Below, piece by piece: positions 1-8,364 of a stretch of DNA of 37,320 nucleotides. The stretch comes from Candidatus Brocadia sp. (GTDB lineage: Bacteria; Planctomycetota; Brocadiia; Brocadiales; Brocadiaceae), in NCBI GenBank assembly GCA_013360945.1, contig JABWAQ010000026.1, forward strand, positions 1 to 37,320. Reading direction: 5' to 3'. The notes under the pieces are model-generated. The model worked only from the letters and a program-made list of their open reading frames with translations. It was not told the DNA's origin and did no database searches. Position 1 is the first letter of the stretch, and each line of letters starts with the position of its first letter. The translations under genes and the position numbers were made by a program.

Positions 1-468
1 GCCGTTATCTCATGCTGTCCGGCAGACACGTTTGGTATTTCGTAAACACCCGCTACACCTTTTACGGTGTCTGTCGTAGTCGTTTCACCGGTATCAAGCA
101 TCACCGTCGCGCCATTAATACCGGCATCAGTCTGTGCGTCAGTGACCCGACCTGCAATGTTGCCAGTTCCTGGAGTTGGCGTTGGTGTTGGTGTTCCGGG
201 TACAGATACCAATTCAAAAACGAAAACGTTTTTACCCGTTTTGTCCGGGTTTCCCTCCTCTACCGTCACCGTTTGGGAAGATGAGGCATAGTTCGACGCT
301 GACGCCGTTATCTCATGCTGTCCGGCAGATACGTTTGATATTTCGTAAACACCCGCTACACCTTTTACGGTGTCTGTCGTAGCCGTTTCACCGGTGTCGA
401 GTGTCACAGTAGCGCCATTAATACCGGCATTAGTTTGTGTGTCAGTGACCCGGCCTGCAATGTTGCCC
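1..468 (-). repeat. Direct repeat, 303-base period, encoding two carboxypeptidase-regulatory-like domains
   Basis: Bases 1-165 and 304-468 are near-identical in-frame copies (period 303 bases = 101 codons), each encoding one Ig-fold domain. The 138 bases between them encode the end of the first domain and a Thr-Pro linker. The high nucleotide identity points to recent duplication. More copies may lie beyond the window edge. Confidence 0.9.
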
Positions 469-1637
469 CCCACAATTGATAGATCAATTGAAGCTTGTAC
501 CGGCACAGTGCTATCGCTGGTAGTCCCGTCTCCTAATTGACCAAAATCATTTTTTCCCCATGCCCAGGCTGTACCATCAGACTTTGTGGCCAGGCTATGA
601 TGCCCTCCACCTGCAATAGTAGCGGCGCCACTGAGGTTACTAACCTGTAGAGGAATAGTGCTGTTGTTGTTGGTTCCGTTTCCAAGTTGCCCATTGGAAT
701 TATTCCCCCACGCCAATACCGTGCCATTGGACCTCATAGCCAGACTATGAGAACGTCCGCGGTCAATAGCGACGACATCAGTGAGATTACTCACCTGAAC
801 CGGAACAAGGCTGTTCGTAGTAGTTCCGTTCCCCAATTGACCGAAGTCATTTCGTCCCCATGTCCGTACCGTACCATCAGACATCAGTGCCAGATTGTGA
901 AATCCTCCACCAGCAATGGCGATGACGCCGCTGAGATTGCTTACCTGAACGGGGACAGCGCTATTAACGGTAGTTCCATTACCCAATTGGCCGGAATCAT
1001 TTCGTCCCCATGCCCAAATCGTGCCATCTGACTTCCGAGCCAGACTGTGAAGTCCTCCACCAGTAATGGCGACAACACCGCTGAGATTGCTCACCTGTAC
1101 AGGGACAGTGCTATTAACGGTAGTTCCATTACCCAATTGGCCAAAATCATTTCGTCCCCATGCTAAAACGGTGCCGTCTGACTTCAGGGCGAGACAATGA
1201 TACCCTCCACCGTCAATGGCGATGACGCCGCTGAGATTACTTACCGGTACCGGGACACTGCTGTTCGTTGTAGTTCCGTTACCTAATTGACCAAAGTCAT
1301 TTCGTCCCCATGTCCAGACCGTACCGTCTGATTTTAGGGCCATACTGTAGTGCCGTCCACGAGCGATGAGGACGACATCGCTGAGATTACTTACCTGTAC
1401 GGGGACAGCGCTGTCGCTGGTGGTCCCATTGCCCAATTGACCAAAGTCATTCCAACCCCATGCCCAAACGGTACCTTCAGGCTTCAAGGCAAGACTATGA
1501 AACCCTCCGCCGGATACCTGAGGGTTCACCGCCGCTGATGTTGCGTCGCTAATGGACAAAAAGAGTGAAAACAAAACGGCAATGTATAAAAAAATGGTTG
1601 ACTTAACCTGGACAAGGCTAAAAGATGCGTTTCTCAT
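1..1637 (-). CDS. Secreted RCC1-repeat protein with carboxypeptidase-regulatory-like (Ig-fold) repeats; C-terminus beyond window
   Basis: The reverse strand is open from an ATG at 1637 to the window edge (about 545 codons), so the gene is 3'-truncated here. A GGAGG lies about 10 bases upstream of the ATG. An N-terminal hydrophobic stretch (FLYIAVLFSLFLSI) ending near SDATSAA is a signal peptide. Seven RCC1 units of exactly 50 residues follow, each with the pattern HSLALK.DGTVW.WG.ND.GQLG.GT; seven is the usual blade number of an RCC1 propeller. Then come two beta-sandwich carboxypeptidase-regulatory-like domains (GNIAGRVTD...GINGATV...AGVYEI.NVSAGQHEITA) separated by a PTPTPTP linker. This architecture is typical of cell-surface or extracellular proteins in planctomycetes and is probably involved in binding or matrix formation. 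Ligand and exact role are unknown. Expression is predicted to be controlled by the c-di-GMP riboswitch just upstream. Confidence 0.9.
   Translation of the reverse strand, partial: MRNASFSLVQVKSTIFLYIAVLFSLFLSISDATSAAVNPQVSGGGFHSLALKPEGTVWAWGWNDFGQLGNGTTSDSAVPVQVSNLSDVVLIARGRHYSMALKSDGTVWTWGRNDFGQLGNGTTTNSSVPVPVSNLSGVIAIDGGGYHCLALKSDGTVLAWGRNDFGQLGNGTTVNSTVPVQVSNLSGVVAITGGGLHSLARKSDGTIWAWGRNDSGQLGNGTTVNSAVPVQVSNLSGVIAIAGGGFHNLALMSDGTVRTWGRNDFGQLGNGTTTNSLVPVQVSNLTDVVAIDRGRSHSLAMRSNGTVLAWGNNSNGQLGNGTNNNSTIPLQVSNLSGAATIAGGGHHSLATKSDGTAWAWGKNDFGQLGDGTTSDSTVPVQASIDLSIVGGNIAGRVTDTQTNAGINGATVTLDTGETATTDTVKGVAGVYEISNVSAGQHEITASASNYASSSQTVTVEEGNPDKTGKNVFVFELVSVPGTPTPTPTPGTGNIAGRVTDAQTDAGINGATVMLDTGETTTTDTVKGVAGVYEIPNVSAGQHEIT
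480..1530 (-). repeat. Seven tandem 150-base RCC1-blade units
   Basis: The block encoding TVW-WG-ND recurs with exactly 150-base spacing: landmark TCCCCA(T/C)G-like segments end the ten-base blocks at about 560, 710, 860, 1010, 1160, 1310 and 1460. Period and frame are perfectly kept, so these are protein blades and not a CRISPR or satellite array. Nucleotide similarity between neighbouring units suggests unit-level gene conversion or recent expansion. Confidence 0.9.
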
Positions 1638-1777
1638 AACCTTACTGCCTCCTTTCTCCTGTTAGGGTCTTGTTTTTTTTTGTTTGATAATAGCCGGGCT
1701 TGCCCTTGCTGTTTCTCGACAATTGATAATAACAAGGTAATGTAAATGATAAAAAGATGCTTTTTGTGAATTTCCTC

Positions 1778-1835
1778 TAAAACAAAAAAGCCTTACTGCT
1801 AAGACATTCATGAAAACATCTTCGGCAGTAAGGCT
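1778..1835 (-). terminator. Rho-independent terminator, expression platform of the GEMM-I riboswitch
   Basis: On the minus strand AGCCTTACTGC (1835-1825) is complementary to GCAGTAAGGCT (1799-1789), followed by TTTTTTGTTTT. The 5' arm contains the 3' strand of riboswitch helix P3 (CCTTAC), so aptamer and terminator are mutually exclusive. That arrangement predicts read-through when the ligand is bound. Confidence 0.88.
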
Positions 1836-1928
1836 ATCTTTCTTTTTTTTCTGCCCTTGCAGAAAATAGCTTAAAGACCCTTTACTTTGCGTCCCATGGT
1901 TGCCCATGGTTTGCCTTTATCGTCATAC
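1815..1928 (-). promoter_or_regulatory. Cyclic di-GMP-I (GEMM-I) riboswitch upstream of the RCC1-repeat gene
   Basis: Minus-strand sequence shows the GEMM-I core: AAAGGCAAACC, a P2 hairpin CCATGG-GCAA-CCATGG with a GNRA tetraloop, GGACGCAAAG, then P3 (GTAAAGG...GTCTTT...AAAGATAG..CCTTAC) with an inner hairpin TTTCTGC/GCAGAAA, and TGCCGAAG at the 3' end. By alignment with the Vibrio Vc2 aptamer, the ligand-contacting position equivalent to G20 is G, which favours c-di-GMP over c-GAMP (A at this site), and the A47-equivalent is present in CGCAAAG. P1 pairing is not obvious to me. The sequence is a near-twin of the element at 12266-12370. Confidence 0.92.
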
Positions 1929-1951
1929 ATTTGTTGTTTAAAAGGTATATT

Positions 1952-1980
1952 TGTATAACATTTATAATATTTTATGTCAA
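1952..1980 (-). promoter_or_regulatory. Sigma70-type promoter for the riboswitch/RCC1 transcript
   Basis: On the minus strand TTGACA (1980-1975), a 17-base spacer and TATACA (1957-1952) form a near-consensus promoter. The predicted start near 1945 lies about 15-20 bases before the aptamer. The -35 box and following bases (TTGACATAAAAT) are identical to those of the promoter at 12211. Confidence 0.8.
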
Positions 1981-2068
1981 CTAAAAACCAATAGTCTGCC
2001 AACAGAGTTATTGCAGTATTGTCTGTGAAAAAGTTTATCGTAAACGTCGAAGCAACTTTTATATTTTC

Positions 2069-2097
2069 TTGACAGATTGCTGCTTGATAACTATCTT
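2069..2097 (+). promoter_or_regulatory. Sigma70-type promoter upstream of zwf
   Basis: TTGACA (2069-2074), a 17-base spacer and TATCTT (2092-2097) lie about 60 bases before the zwf start codon. Both boxes are close to consensus and the spacing is optimal. Confidence 0.6.
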
Positions 2098-2157
2098 GAT
2101 ACTAAGAAAATGATTCTTTAATAAGTCGCAGAGAACCAATTTGAAAAGGGGGGGCAA

Positions 2158-3696
2158 ATGGATCGCACAGAAGAAAAGGGTACTGTCAGTGAACCGCTTG
2201 GGAAGGCAGGTGACCCCTGCGTCATGGTCATCTTCGGAGCTTCCGGAGACCTGACCAAGCGCAAACTTATTCCTGCACTTTACAATCTGGCAAGTGAGCG
2301 TTTATTATCCAGAGAGTTTGCCGTCGTTGGATTTTCCCGCAGCGCAATGAGTCACGAAGAGTTCCGGGAGAAGATTAGCGAAGAAATGAAAGAATTCGCC
2401 ACGAGTTCACTTGATCCCGACTTGTGGAATAGTTTTGTCCAGCGGCTGTATTATTTGCCGGGAGATATACAGGATCCTAATGCCTACCAACGGCTTCAGG
2501 CTCTGCTATTGGAACTGGACAAAAATCACGACACCAGGGGGAATTACCTCTATTATCTGGCAACGGCCCCTGACCTATTTTCACACATTATTCAGCAGAT
2601 CGGCGAGGCCGGACTTGCATGTGAAGAAAATGGCTGCTGGCGGCGGGTCATCATCGAGAAACCGTTTGGACGCGACATCGAATCCGCCCGCTCCCTCAAT
2701 CGTGAAATCAGGAAGGTGCTGAGTGAGAGCCAGATCTATCGTATAGACCATTATCTCGGTAAGGAAACCGTGCAAAACATCATGGTTTTCCGTTTAGCCA
2801 ACGGCATCTTCGAGCCCATCTGGAATCGTCGTTACATTGACCACGTGCAAATAACGGTTGCGGAGGATATTGGTGTGGGCGAGCGCGGTGACTATTATGA
2901 CAAAGCAGGGGCGCTGCGCGATATGGTGCCGAACCATATCTTTCAGCTGCTTACTTTTACGGCAATGGAACCGCCGATCTCTTTTGATGCCGATTCCGTG
3001 CGCGATGAGCAAGTGAAGATCCTGCGCGCCATTCAGTCCATATCCCCTGAAGAAGTCCTCAGATATACCGTAAGAGGGCAATATGGCGAAGGCGCTGTTA
3101 AGGGACAGCGGGTGCCTGCTTATCGTGCGGAACCAAGTGTTCCATCCGGCTCCTTTACTGAAACGTTTGTGGCGTTGAAGCTGTATATAGATAACTGGCG
3201 CTGGGCGAACGTGCCGTTTTATCTGCGCACAGGGAAACGCCTTTCCTGCCGGGTTACCGAGATTGCTATTCAATTCAAGCAGGCGCCCTTTGTTTTATTT
3301 CGCAAAACCACCGTAAAACACCTGAAACCAAACATACTGGTGCTCCATATTCAGCCCGATGAAGGCATCTCTCTCAACTTTGGCGCTAAGATTCCCGGAC
3401 CACTCGTGCGACTGGGGACGGTTGACATGAAATTTAAGTATGAGGACTACTTTGGCCGCACGCCGAGCACCGGACATGAAAGGTTGCTTTACGACTGCAT
3501 GCTGGGAGACGCTACTCTGTTCCAACGCGCGGACATGGTTGAAGCGGGATGGAGCGTAGTGTCAACAATACAAGACGTTTGGAAGGCGCTGCCGCATCGG
3601 AAATTTCCTAACTATACAGCAGGCACCTGGGGTCCGCAGGAGGCCGACGACTTGATGGCGAAGGATGGGCGGGAGTGGAGGAAGTGTAATGGATAA
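2158..3696 (+). CDS. zwf: Glucose-6-phosphate 1-dehydrogenase
   Basis: The 512-residue product catalyses NAD(P)-dependent oxidation of glucose 6-phosphate to 6-phosphogluconolactone in the cytoplasm, the first step of the oxidative pentose phosphate pathway. The dinucleotide-binding motif [11 protein letters not shown] is near residues 27-37. The active-site signature RIDHYLGKE is near residues 195-203, with catalytic-pocket His at about 198, and the family segment LRTGKRL follows later. Length matches the usual 480-510 residues. The ATG at 2158 is preceded by a G-rich ribosome-binding site (AAAAGGGGGGG). The 6-phosphogluconolactonase gene follows 160 bases downstream on the same strand. A GGAAGGAGG at about 3700 has no start codon at the right distance and may be a relic. 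Confidence 0.97.
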   Translation: MDRTEEKGTVSEPLGKAGDPCVMVIFGASGDLTKRKLIPALYNLASERLLSREFAVVGFSRSAMSHEEFREKISEEMKEFATSSLDPDLWNSFVQRLYYLPGDIQDPNAYQRLQALLLELDKNHDTRGNYLYYLATAPDLFSHIIQQIGEAGLACEENGCWRRVIIEKPFGRDIESARSLNREIRKVLSESQIYRIDHYLGKETVQNIMVFRLANGIFEPIWNRRYIDHVQITVAEDIGVGERGDYYDKAGALRDMVPNHIFQLLTFTAMEPPISFDADSVRDEQVKILRAIQSISPEEVLRYTVRGQYGEGAVKGQRVPAYRAEPSVPSGSFTETFVALKLYIDNWRWANVPFYLRTGKRLSCRVTEIAIQFKQAPFVLFRKTTVKHLKPNILVLHIQPDEGISLNFGAKIPGPLVRLGTVDMKFKYEDYFGRTPSTGHERLLYDCMLGDATLFQRADMVEAGWSVVSTIQDVWKALPHRKFPNYTAGTWGPQEADDLMAKDGREWRKCNG

Positions 3697-3856
3697 TTGT
3701 GGAAGGAGGCATAAAAATCATCGATAGTTTAGTAGAGTATGAAAACGTGCTTTGCTAAATAGTTATGAAAGTAAATTTTGTATAGTATACAGACTCTCTG
3801 GATGGCGCCCAAAGAGGTAGTTATACGGTTGCTGTTATGCAGCGTTAAGGGAAGAT

Positions 3857-4618
3857 ATGGCCAAAGTAACTGCCAAACACGAAATCCTGGTTGTTCCGAA
3901 TCCCGATGAATTAAACCACAGGGCTGCGCAGGAATTCGTTCGGCTGGCTGAAGAAGCAGTGCGGACGAAGGGCTTTTTCTCGGTTGCGTTGTCTGGCGGC
4001 TCAACCCCAAAAGGCCTTTATGAACGGCTGGCCAGCGATCAATACCGGGAACAGGTACCATGGCCCAAGGTGTATGTATTCTGGGGTGATGAGCGTTGTG
4101 TTCCGCCGGATCATCCCGATAGTAATTACCGTATGGCCCGCGAGTCCTTCCTGGATAAGATTCCAATTCCGGAGGAGAATATCTATCGAATGATGGCAGA
4201 GTTGGAAGATCACGGTCGTGCGGCTGCGGGGTACGAGCAAACGATCAAGGCTTTTTTCCATTTAGAGACAGGCAAGAGACCCCGTTTTGACCTGATCTTG
4301 CTTGGTATGGGGGAAGATGGGCATACCGCTTCGCTCTTTCCAGAAACGCCGGCGCTTGAAGATGCAGTTCATTTGGTCTCTGCCAACTACATTGAGAAGC
4401 TCGGTGCATGCCGCCTTACCTTGACGGTACCGGTGATTAATCAAGCGTCAAATGTTCTCTTTCTGATTTTTGGTGAATCAAAGGCTTTGGTATTGAAAGA
4501 AGTGCTTGAGGGTGAATACCAACCGCAGAGATTACCCTCGCAGCTTATACGGCCAATAAGCGGCAGGCTTTTGTTTATCATTGACCGCGTGGCTGCAAGT
4601 AAACTGACGTGTATTTGA
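3857..4618 (+). CDS. pgl: 6-phosphogluconolactonase
   Basis: The 253-residue protein belongs to the DevB/NagB-like lactonase family, which hydrolyses 6-phosphogluconolactone to 6-phosphogluconate, the step after Zwf. Diagnostic segments are LSGGSTPKGLYERLA (about 47-61), FWGDERCVPPDHPDSNYR (about 75-92) and LLGMGEDGHTASLFP (about 149-163), the last holding the catalytic-site region. The ATG at 3857 has AAGGGA just upstream. Being next to zwf and on the same strand suggests co-expression of the oxidative pentose phosphate steps. A gnd gene for the third step is not in the window. Confidence 0.95.
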   Translation: MAKVTAKHEILVVPNPDELNHRAAQEFVRLAEEAVRTKGFFSVALSGGSTPKGLYERLASDQYREQVPWPKVYVFWGDERCVPPDHPDSNYRMARESFLDKIPIPEENIYRMMAELEDHGRAAAGYEQTIKAFFHLETGKRPRFDLILLGMGEDGHTASLFPETPALEDAVHLVSANYIEKLGACRLTLTVPVINQASNVLFLIFGESKALVLKEVLEGEYQPQRLPSQLIRPISGRLLFIIDRVAASKLTCI

Positions 4619-4648
4619 GATGGAGTTTAACAATGCAAGATAAACATG

Positions 4649-4712
4649 GCGCAGCATAGCCGCAACCAAGTCCCCCTCAACAAAGAAGGATCAAGGGGGT
4701 TGTGAAAAACTT
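4649..4712. repeat. Dispersed palindromic element (family also at 13659)
   Basis: CCCCCT (4672-4677) pairs with AGGGGG (4694-4699). The left flank GCGCAGCATAGCCGCAACCAA matches the left flank of the element at 13659 (GCGCAGCAAGCCGTAATCAA), and the right flank of both ends near AAACTT. This shows a mobile or duplicated unit and not chance GC-rich sequence. It lies in the 537-base gap between pgl and the M1 gene, where I see no gene. Confidence 0.6.
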
Positions 4713-5013
4713 GCAAAAAAAGAAAGATTTCACAGAGTAACACTATACGAGCGCAGGAATCTGTCCACCGAATTTTAAATGCAAAGAAACTGCTTTCAAG
4801 GCGCTTAACAAGGAGGATTTTCATAAACTTGCCCATATTTTTCTGTGACTGCTTTTCAAGCTGGTCAGCTTTACTTTCCTGATAAAGCAAGGGCATGTAG
4901 CAGGCATATTTGAAATTCTTTGCTATCAACTCTATGGTTTTGTCAAATATTTCGTCCTCCTTATTGTTGAGTTCATAGCAATGATGTTTTGTTACTGTTT
5001 GCTTTTTGTTTCA

Positions 5014-5043
5014 TTGACAGAGAATTTGCTGTAAAAATATACC
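5014..5043 (+). promoter_or_regulatory. Sigma70-type promoter upstream of the M1 peptidase gene
   Basis: TTGACA (5014-5019), an 18-base spacer and TATACC (5038-5043) predict transcription from about 5050. That leaves only about 10 bases before the first in-frame ATG at 5060, supporting the downstream GTG at 5156 as the translation start. Confidence 0.6.
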
Positions 5044-5155
5044 CATTTATAGGTATTATATGGATATGTTTTTACGCCGATATCAATATCGGCCCTCAAT
5101 GTCAATACGGAAATCTGTTTTAAAATACCCTAATATTTTGCAGAGGAGTTGCTTT

Positions 5156-7291
5156 GTGACCGTTAAAAAATTGCCTATAATGATGGCGTCATTCCTGCCA
5201 TTTTTCTTTAGTGCTATGTTATTCACTGTGTATGCTGTGGAGGCAAAGGAGAACAGGATTATTGGCCACGACCTTGAAGTTGAACTCCATCTTAAAGAAC
5301 ATACACTAAATGCCCTCGACCACATGCTGGTGTCATGCAGGAATGCTGAAAAATTTTCGTGTTTTATTAATAAGTCATTTCGGGTAGTATCAGTTAGCGT
5401 CTCAAGTAGAGAGGTTGGCGTCACGACTACACCGAGTGGAGACAAACAGCGTTTGGAGATTTCAATACCACCGGATTTGAGGGAATCGGATAGCCTGGTT
5501 CTGGATATTGCCTATGAAGGCTATCTTTTTGAAATGCCGGGTTCACCGGATAAGGAGGACGTGGGGGAAACTACCGGCACTATCGGCGAAGAAGGGGTCT
5601 ACCTGAGTCCTGCATGTGCATGGTATCCTGATATACCGGATTCCCTGGCAACTTTTCGGGTGACCGCAATTACGCCCGAAGGATATGAGGCGGTAACGCA
5701 GGGTACGCTGATAAATAAGAAATCGATGGCTGGTAAGATGTATACCACATGGGAAGAAAAGAACGTGTCTGAGGATTGCCATCTGGTAGCCGGGAGGTAT
5801 AAAGTAACGAGTATGAAGCATAATGGGATTGATATTTACGCCTATTTCTTCCCGGAGGAACAAGGTCTGGTAGAAACCTACTTAAATGCAACAAAACGTT
5901 ATCTGGATATGTACCAGAAACTTTTGGGAAACTACCCCTACGGAAAATTCGCTATCGTCGAAAATTTTTTCCAGACGGGGTACGGCATGCCTTCTTTTAC
6001 CCTGTTGGGGAGCACGGTCGTAAAATTACCCTTTATCGTGGATACCTCGCTGGGTCATGAGATATTGCATAACTGGTGGGGCAATTCGGTCTTTGTGGAT
6101 GAATCTCAGGGGAACTGGTGTGAAGGGCTGACCGTCTACTTGGCAGATTATTATTATAAAGAACTCAAAGACGCTGCTTTCGCCGAGGACTATCGCAGGG
6201 ATATTTGCAGAAAATATACAAATTATGTAACCGGGCAAAACGATTTTCCCTTAAAAAGCTTTGTCGGTAGAAAAGACCGGGTGACTCAGGCCATCGGATA
6301 CGGTAAGACGGCAATGGTATTCCATATGTTGAGGCGGATGGTTGGGGATGATTTGTTTTACCAATCATTGAGGAGATTTTACCAGGACAATATTTGGCAA
6401 CGTGCCGGCTGGAAGGATATCCAGCGCATATTCGAAGATACCTGTAAGATGGATTTATCATGGTTCTTTGAACAGTGGATTAGCCGTGAGGGCGCTCCCT
6501 TTATTGAATTAGGTGAAACAAGGGTGGAAAAGGTCGATGATGGTTGGCTGACCAAAGTAGAGGTCTTCCAATCGTACCCTCAAACATTATTGGGGAAGGG
6601 TAAACCGTACCGGCTCTTCCTGCCGGTAAATTTGGAACTGGAAGACGAAAAATTCTGCACCACTGCGGAGTTAACAGAGAGGTCTCATCTCGTTACCATC
6701 CGGACAAAATCTCAACCCAGGCATGTTGCTATAGATCCTCATTGTAATATCTTTCGTCGCCTCCATAGTGAAGAAATCCCATCTACCGTAGACCTGGTAT
6801 TGGGGGACGATGATAAGGTCATTGTGTATCCAACAGGTGGCGAAGATACTTTGCGGGAGGCATACAAAATGCTCGCAAAAACTCTGGCGGATAACAAGGG
6901 GGTTGTAAAGGCAGATACGGAGGTCACTGAAGAAGAATTAACACAAAAAAGTCTGTTTATTCTTGGAGGATTGAAGGAGAATAGACTTACTAAAGTATTT
7001 ATTAAAAATTTACCAACTAATTTTTCCCTGGAAGAGGGAGGGTTTATAGCGAATAAAGTAACATACAAGGACAGAGGCAACGCCCTGCTCGTAACTTTTA
7101 AAAACGTTAAGAATATGAAAAAAGGTGTGGTCTTGTTTACGGGTCTGAGTTCAGATGCAATTAAAAGTGTGGGATTCAAGATTCCACACTACGGGAAGTA
7201 TAGTTATCTCGCCTTTGCCGATGGGAAGAATGTGGATAAAGGGACGTTTGCTGTGACGGATAGTCCGCTCCGGCGCCTCTTGGGTAAATAA
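5156..7291 (+). CDS. Exported M1-family metallopeptidase (aminopeptidase-like)
   Basis: The product is a gluzincin zinc peptidase. The zinc motif HEILH is near residue 301 and the third ligand lies in NWCEG; 17 residues separate it from the second His, one fewer than the classical M1 spacing. Upstream, GYGMPSFTLLG stands where aminopeptidase N has its GAMEN exopeptidase motif, so substrate preference is uncertain. I chose GTG at 5156 because GAGGAG lies 7 bases before it and the product then begins VTVKKLPIMMASF, a clean signal peptide ending about AVEA. The longer form from ATG 5060 has no ribosome-binding site and would start only ten bases after the predicted transcription start. The last 200 residues after the catalytic domain are of unclear function. 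The protein probably acts in the periplasm or outside the cell. Neighbours are unrelated. Confidence 0.88.
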   Translation: MTVKKLPIMMASFLPFFFSAMLFTVYAVEAKENRIIGHDLEVELHLKEHTLNALDHMLVSCRNAEKFSCFINKSFRVVSVSVSSREVGVTTTPSGDKQRLEISIPPDLRESDSLVLDIAYEGYLFEMPGSPDKEDVGETTGTIGEEGVYLSPACAWYPDIPDSLATFRVTAITPEGYEAVTQGTLINKKSMAGKMYTTWEEKNVSEDCHLVAGRYKVTSMKHNGIDIYAYFFPEEQGLVETYLNATKRYLDMYQKLLGNYPYGKFAIVENFFQTGYGMPSFTLLGSTVVKLPFIVDTSLGHEILHNWWGNSVFVDESQGNWCEGLTVYLADYYYKELKDAAFAEDYRRDICRKYTNYVTGQNDFPLKSFVGRKDRVTQAIGYGKTAMVFHMLRRMVGDDLFYQSLRRFYQDNIWQRAGWKDIQRIFEDTCKMDLSWFFEQWISREGAPFIELGETRVEKVDDGWLTKVEVFQSYPQTLLGKGKPYRLFLPVNLELEDEKFCTTAELTERSHLVTIRTKSQPRHVAIDPHCNIFRRLHSEEIPSTVDLVLGDDDKVIVYPTGGEDTLREAYKMLAKTLADNKGVVKADTEVTEEELTQKSLFILGGLKENRLTKVFIKNLPTNFSLEEGGFIANKVTYKDRGNALLVTFKNVKNMKKGVVLFTGLSSDAIKSVGFKIPHYGKYSYLAFADGKNVDKGTFAVTDSPLRRLLGK

Positions 7292-7532
7292 GCATATCTC
7301 TTCTTGTGTTTAGAGCTTATGTTTTGACAAAAGGAATTATATTATGAAAACATCATTTCATCCATGAAACTGTACGAATGACGTCTTCGGCTAATAGCAC
7401 ATCATCATATAAAGATTTAAGTATCACTGAAATTTGCTACTTAGAAGATATTTTAAGTTTTTTATATTTTTGTTGCGTGTAGGAACGATTTTTGTCAGTA
7501 TTGTGGTCATTATTATTCGGATTGAAAAAAAC

Positions 7533-8276
7533 ATGCTAATTTATATGAAACAGTTACTTTTTCTTAGTGTCTTGTGTGTAATTTTCGGCTGGGATGCAAT
7601 ATCTTCAAAGGATATAAGGGCGGAAAAGGTTTATACCGAGATAGAGGTCACCGATGGCGGCACTGTTGTTGGCAACGTTAAATACATGGGTGATTTATCA
7701 GTGACAACATTGAATCTCTATCGTGATTGGGAATTAACCGAACCATCTAAGACGGCTTCCGAAAAACTCATTGTCAGCAAGCTTAACAACGGACTCAAAC
7801 TTGCTGTCGTTTCAATCATCGATATCACTGCAGGCAAAAAACGGGTAATACCGACCGTCCACCCGATTATAGACCAGCAGAGAAACACCTTTATTCCACG
7901 CGTTACTGCAATTCTTGCAGGGACTACGATTGACATCTTAAATGGGGATGAAGAGTTGCATACCATTCATACCAGAACCATAAAAAACCAGCCATTTAAT
8001 TTTGGGACCACCTACAAACAAAGGATAGCAAAAATGTTCGATTATCCCGAAATTATTAAACTGACTTGCGACATTCATAAAAAAACGTATGCATGGATTG
8101 TCGTCCTTGATAATCCGTACTTTGATACAACGGACAGAAACGGATATTTTGAAATTTGTGATATCCCGCCAGGAACATACAAATTCCAGGTATGGCATGA
8201 AGATTTGGGAAATTTAGAAAAGGAGGTAACGATTCATCCGAATGAAATTACGACTATAGAGTTTGTTTATTCTTAA
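7533..8276 (+). CDS. Exported cupredoxin-like protein with C-terminal carboxypeptidase-regulatory-like fold
   Basis: This is a roughly 247-residue exported protein. After a signal peptide (MKQLLFLSVLCVIFGW region, cleavage near IRA) it carries a His-containing stretch (HTIHTRT, His at about 143 and 146) and CDIH (Cys about 179, His about 182) followed by W-V-V-L. This resembles the copper-site layout of plastocyanin-like domains in the methylamine-utilisation/cupredoxin-like family. The C-terminal 60 residues (RNGYFEICDIPPGTYKFQVWHE) form a carboxypeptidase-regulatory-like beta-sandwich. It lies 88 bases before the diheme cytochrome gene and is probably co-transcribed, so electron transfer to or from the cytochrome complex is a reasonable inference. 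The start is uncertain: ATGs at 7434, 7533 and 7545 are in frame and none has a clear ribosome-binding site; 7533 or 7545 gives the better signal peptide. Confidence 0.75.
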   Translation: MLIYMKQLLFLSVLCVIFGWDAISSKDIRAEKVYTEIEVTDGGTVVGNVKYMGDLSVTTLNLYRDWELTEPSKTASEKLIVSKLNNGLKLAVVSIIDITAGKKRVIPTVHPIIDQQRNTFIPRVTAILAGTTIDILNGDEELHTIHTRTIKNQPFNFGTTYKQRIAKMFDYPEIIKLTCDIHKKTYAWIVVLDNPYFDTTDRNGYFEICDIPPGTYKFQVWHEDLGNLEKEVTIHPNEITTIEFVYS

Positions 8277-8364
8277 GAAGGGGAAGAGGAGCAAAAACTT
8301 GTATTGTTTAGACGAAGTGACGTAGTTAAGAAAATCGTAACCGGAAAGGAGGATGGGCATAATT

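Noticed and set aside
480-1530. Regularly spaced repeats that could suggest a CRISPR or satellite array
   Set aside because: The units are 150 bases, in frame and encode RCC1 blades; there is no short repeat with unique spacers.
533-1538. Plus- and minus-strand open frames of 60-115 codons across the RCC1 repeat region
   Set aside because: They are shadows of the long minus-strand repeat gene; periodicity and the signal peptide belong to the minus frame that runs off the window edge.
1662-1907. 81-codon minus-strand open frame over the riboswitch
   Set aside because: The region is explained by aptamer and terminator structure; the frame crosses the terminator and has no ribosome-binding site.
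3700-3760. Strong GGAAGGAGG sequence after zwf that might precede a small gene
   Set aside because: No ATG, GTG or TTG at a proper distance starts a frame of useful length.
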